NCBI GenBank assembly: GCA_020637755.1
Contig: JACKJW010000006.1
Coordinates: 62,001-126,000 of the forward strand
Direction: 5' to 3'
Source of the DNA: Brucellaceae bacterium
Lineage (GTDB): Bacteria > Pseudomonadota > Alphaproteobacteria > Rhizobiales > Rhizobiaceae
DNA: 64,000 nucleotides
Below the pieces are notes generated by a model. It was not told the DNA's origin. It saw only the letters and a list, made by a program, of their open reading frames with translations, and made no database searches. Positions within the stretch are counted from its first letter, which is position 1. Every line of letters begins with the position of its first letter. The position numbers were made by a program, and so were the translations under genes. Positions 61,077-64,000 of the stretch are shown here, piece after piece.

Positions 61077-61793
61077 TCAGATTTTCTTGAGGCGACCGGC
61101 CTTGCGCAGGCGTTTTCTGGCCCGCGACGCATACAGCCCGCGCAATCCTGCTTCTATTCTGGCCTTCCAACCGGAGGAGCGGTAGAGACCATTCGTCTCG
61201 CCGAACATCTGGCGCGCATAGATCTTCCCATCGCCCTTGTACGTCCGCCCCAAGAAATGTTCCGGGATAAGTGTCCACGATGGCCAGATGACAATTTCAG
61301 GGCGGAATTCCTCGATCATCTCGGTCATGAACAAATTTCCCGTCTCTCGCCAGGGATGGTCAAGATAAAGCGGGTCGGTTGCCTTCAGTTTGTCGATGAC
61401 CAAGCGCAGGAACGGGTGACCGGGAACAGCAGCAACGATCGGAGCCACCATCTGGCCACGCAGGAATTCGTTCTCAAAGACAGTGTATATTTCTCCATCA
61501 TCTTCAAACAGCTCATCGACGGGATGAATGCAGACGCTATCGGCACCCGCCAGGTAGCCGCCATGGCGCCACAGGATTTCGTAGCGCATCAGATCGGCGG
61601 CTCCCGCGTACCAGCCACGTTTCAAATACTCGTCAATTTGCGCCCTGGTCTCCCAGTCGCGTGATAGAAGATATGCGTTGTCGTAAAGCGAATATTCCCA
61701 AGAGGGATGGTGGTCGACCCAGCTCTGCATCCATTCTTGCGGTGCCTCCTTGGGTCCTATCCAGATGTGCCCAAGCTTTCTCGGTATCTTCAT
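61077..61793 (-). CDS. GT32-like glycosyltransferase (DXD-region) protein
   Basis: A 238-residue protein with the glycosyltransferase sugar-binding region. The opening IPRKLGHIWIGPKEAPQEW is typical, and the core block AADLMRYEILWRHGGYLAGADSV (near 65) corresponds to the family A-x-D-x-x-R...GG...DxD region. In this copy the first Asp of DxD is Gly (GAD), so metal and sugar binding may differ. A basic tail (SRARKRLRKAGRLKKI) may touch the membrane. Probably cotranscribed with the Mur-ligase-like gene 63 bases upstream. Confidence 0.8.
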   Translation of the reverse strand: MKIPRKLGHIWIGPKEAPQEWMQSWVDHHPSWEYSLYDNAYLLSRDWETRAQIDEYLKRGWYAGAADLMRYEILWRHGGYLAGADSVCIHPVDELFEDDGEIYTVFENEFLRGQMVAPIVAAVPGHPFLRLVIDKLKATDPLYLDHPWRETGNLFMTEMIEEFRPEIVIWPSWTLIPEHFLGRTYKGDGKIYARQMFGETNGLYRSSGWKARIEAGLRGLYASRARKRLRKAGRLKKI

Positions 61794-61856
61794 CTTATCA
61801 GGCCGCCTTTCGTCGCCGCCACATCGTTCCGAGCGCCGGTCTTCGGCGCAATCATC

Positions 61857-63179
61857 TCAAACCCGGCTCCGCGTTTGCACTTTTTTCCGAGCCGCCTTCC
61901 GCATTTGGGAGTGCATTTCAAACGGGTGTTCGAACAAGCCGCATTTGCGGCAGTCGATTCCGAACCCGCAGGCCTGTATCCAGCAACGAACCTCGGTTTC
62001 GGCATTGAGCGCGATACGTTCCAAATGCATTGCCGCCGAACTCTTCAGCAGGACAACCTCGCCCGGGATTGCAGAACTTTTGAGGTACTCGCTTACTGCG
62101 TGCACATCGTCGAATGCACGGAAACGGCCCGACGCAACTTCGGCCGCACCTGCGCCAGAATGCTTGGAATAGGGTCCAATGAAGATCACCTCGTCCGCGC
62201 TCTCCAATGCCATCTGATAGACCTTCCGATAGACCTTTCTCGGACTGTGCGAATAGTCGGCAAGCGATCCAAGCACGATCCTCTTGTAGGGCGCATTTGC
62301 AGCGGCCATGACCTGGAACGCCAAGGCAATCGTATCCATCGGTGCCTTGGCCGCATCAAGCAGAAAGGTCTGACCTTTTCGGCTCTCAAGTACCGACAAA
62401 CGGTTGAAAACAGGCTGGAAGCGGGAAATGCATTCGGCAGCATGTTCCGGCTCAATTCCCAGCTCGATAGCGGCGGCAAAAGCAGCGGCAATCGATATTT
62501 GGAAATGGGGTCCGTTGAGGCTGGATTCCAGCTGGATCGAGCGTCCCGCAAACTGGATCTCCATTCGCAGCGGACCAGGAAATCGATGGCTGACTGAAGT
62601 GATCCTGTAGTCGGCTCCCTCGCCGTGCCCGAATGCCACGCAGCGCGAAGGCGTCAGGTCCCGCATGGCCCAGACGAGCGGATCGTCGAAGTTCAGAACG
62701 GCTAAACCGTCCTTGCGAAGGCATCGCACCAAATCCGCTTTTTCGTCAGCAACAGCGTCAACACCGCGAAACGAAGAATAGTGCTCGTTGGCAACCATTG
62801 TGACGACCGCTAGGTCGGGACAGGCGATTGCTGCCATTCGGGCTATGTCGCCCTTTCGGAACGTGCCGGTTTCCAGAATGACATAATCCTCATCGCCCAC
62901 CAACTTTCCGATGTGTCGGATTACTGGTGAAAATGTGTTCTCGATAATGCCAGCCGAAATCTTTCCTTTTGATCGCATGATCTCGGCGAGCAGCGCAGTC
63001 GTCGTGGATTTCCCCGAACTCCCGGTAATCGAAACAAAGGTGGCGTTGCTGATCCGTCGCTTACTTGAGGCTTTCAAATACCAGAAAAAGTTTGATAACT
63101 TCACAGGAAGCGCCCGGCGCCAGGATCGTGTCGAACTTCGCAGTCGGCCGGACTTTGAAAACGGTTTCGGTGCGGACAT
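61857..63179 (-). CDS. Mur ligase-like protein of a polysaccharide-type locus
   Basis: An ATP-dependent ligase fold related to MurF. P-loop ITGSSGKSTT near residue 53, TMVANEHYSSF near 130, and LLDAAKAPMDTIALAFQVM near 285, in the place of the MurF NANP block. The MurF N-terminal substrate domain is missing; the P-loop lies about 50 residues from the start. The C-terminus carries a Cys group (CWIQACGFGIDCRKC) absent from ordinary MurF. It likely joins an amino acid or amine to a carboxyl group on a sugar or peptide. Start uncertain: 63179 used, 63269 or GTG 63104 possible. Confidence 0.75.
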   Translation of the reverse strand: MSAPKPFSKSGRLRSSTRSWRRALPVKLSNFFWYLKASSKRRISNATFVSITGSSGKSTTTALLAEIMRSKGKISAGIIENTFSPVIRHIGKLVGDEDYVILETGTFRKGDIARMAAIACPDLAVVTMVANEHYSSFRGVDAVADEKADLVRCLRKDGLAVLNFDDPLVWAMRDLTPSRCVAFGHGEGADYRITSVSHRFPGPLRMEIQFAGRSIQLESSLNGPHFQISIAAAFAAAIELGIEPEHAAECISRFQPVFNRLSVLESRKGQTFLLDAAKAPMDTIALAFQVMAAANAPYKRIVLGSLADYSHSPRKVYRKVYQMALESADEVIFIGPYSKHSGAGAAEVASGRFRAFDDVHAVSEYLKSSAIPGEVVLLKSSAAMHLERIALNAETEVRCWIQACGFGIDCRKCGLFEHPFEMHSQMRKAARKKVQTRSRV

Positions 63180-63332
63180 GGTGGGTATTCGCCTTGATTT
63201 CGAAAGTGTGGTCGCAGTGTGTCGGATTGCACAGCAAACACAACCACACGGCGCTAGGCTGCACTGCAAGATTTCTTCTTAATTTGTTTCGCGTAGCGCT
63301 GTGGCACGCATAACGTTTTGGAACCAGGTGAA

Positions 63333-64000
63333 GTGGGCAGGCGGGAACACTTTGCAACTTTCAAAAGCTTTGTTCTGACCACGCCAACTGGTCCGTCCCT
63401 GCGCTTGGCCAGTGTAGCAAAGCAGTTGAAATCGACAGGCTTGCGTGCCGAGATCGTCAGAGGTTTCGATGGGACAAGTGACGCCCTGCAGGCGACGTAC
63501 TCGCCTTGGAGAAATCTACTTCTATCCAAGCGAAGCCTGACGCGTGGTGAAGTTGCTACGTATCTGGGGCACCGAAAGATCTGGCAACTGATTGTAGACC
63601 GCGGTTTGGATTTCGCATTGGTGCTGGAAGACGATTTTCGATTCTTGGATCCAGTGTCGGCATCGTCCAGTTTGCAGGTTGCCGCAGCACAGTGCGGCGA
63701 ATGGGATCTTGTGAAGCTGTTTGATTTCAAGCCGCGAAAGAACTTCGTTTGCTTCAAGCGCAACGGAATGGATTTTGCTGTTTACCAAAGGCCTAGCGCC
63801 GGCATGGTCGGATATTTCATCACGCGCAACGCCTGTATCCGCCTTCTCAGGCGAAAGCATATTTTCATACCAGTCGATGAAGAACTCAGGAACTGGTTCG
63901 CGCACGGCCTATCGATACTCTCCGTGGTGCCAAATTTGGTTAACGACGGAGCCTGTCAATTGGGCGGGTCCCTGCTCGAGCAGGGGCGCATTGATATCAA
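63333..64000 (+). CDS. GT25-family glycosyltransferase, truncated by the window end
   Basis: An open frame of at least 222 codons with no ATG at its head; GTG at 63333 with AGG just before is the likeliest start, TTG 63318 an alternative. The product has KSFVLTTPTGPSLRLASVAKQL near the start, a GLRAEIVRGFDGT block and the GT25 (LPS biosynthesis/galactosyltransferase) hallmark LVLEDDFRF with the EDD triad. It is transcribed divergently from the Mur-ligase-like gene. The 3' end lies beyond the window. Confidence 0.75.
   Translation, partial: MGRREHFATFKSFVLTTPTGPSLRLASVAKQLKSTGLRAEIVRGFDGTSDALQATYSPWRNLLLSKRSLTRGEVATYLGHRKIWQLIVDRGLDFALVLEDDFRFLDPVSASSSLQVAAAQCGEWDLVKLFDFKPRKNFVCFKRNGMDFAVYQRPSAGMVGYFITRNACIRLLRRKHIFIPVDEELRNWFAHGLSILSVVPNLVNDGACQLGGSLLEQGRIDI

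Overview
The window looks like chromosome of a GC-rich alphaproteobacterium of the order Hyphomicrobiales (Rhizobiales), most likely Phyllobacteriaceae (Mesorhizobium, Nitratireductor, Aminobacter or similar). The evidence is the gene order grpE-hrcA/rph-rdgB-hemW, murJ-trpS, coaBC-ubiB-ubiE, purE-purK with small DUF465 and DUF1192 genes, a membrane-bound ferritin mbfA, and two promoters carrying sites that resemble the Irr-binding iron control element (ICE) of rhizobia.

Layout. 1-25,400 is core housekeeping: lipid II flippase, TrpRS, Nfu Fe-S protein (with ICE), the GrpE/HrcA heat-shock pair, RNase PH, RdgB, HemW, a lipoprotein of the LpoA type, RsmI/YraN, purE/purK, a SulP transporter, a YiiX-like hydrolase, a CHAD/CYTH pair, mbfA (with ICE), a MOSC protein, a signal peptidase, CysK, Dut and PncB. 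25,500-30,540 is an accessory detoxification-like block: TetR, two SRPBCC, two PhnB-like VOC, DUF1428 and a GyrI-like domain on one strand, followed by SDR and HxlR genes. 30,600-36,350 holds RF3, a solo LuxR-type regulator, a 1-Cys peroxiredoxin, a pirin and a class II amidotransferase. 36,355-40,700 is coaBC-ubiB-ubiE, interrupted by a vapBC toxin-antitoxin pair with its own promoter and operator.

40,800-54,100 is a nucleoside scavenging region. An ABC importer (two-domain ATPase plus two permeases) is followed by cdd, pnp, deoC and deoA in one overlapping chain. Add and upp lie nearby, and the BMP-type binding protein sits about 3 kb away behind unrelated genes. Together they would import nucleosides and break them into bases and deoxyribose phosphate.

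54,300-64,000 is the most unusual part. It holds an MsrA homologue with no cysteine at all and a tRNA-Ser(GGA) preceded by a decayed partial copy of itself. Beyond the tRNA the character is that of an island: a three-gene overlapping cassette (56,504-60,806) with two phospholipase-D-like half-site proteins and a large protein of unknown function, which is the best candidate for an undescribed system. It ends in a polysaccharide-type locus with a truncated Mur-ligase-like protein, a GT32-like and a GT25-like glycosyltransferase, the last running off the end.
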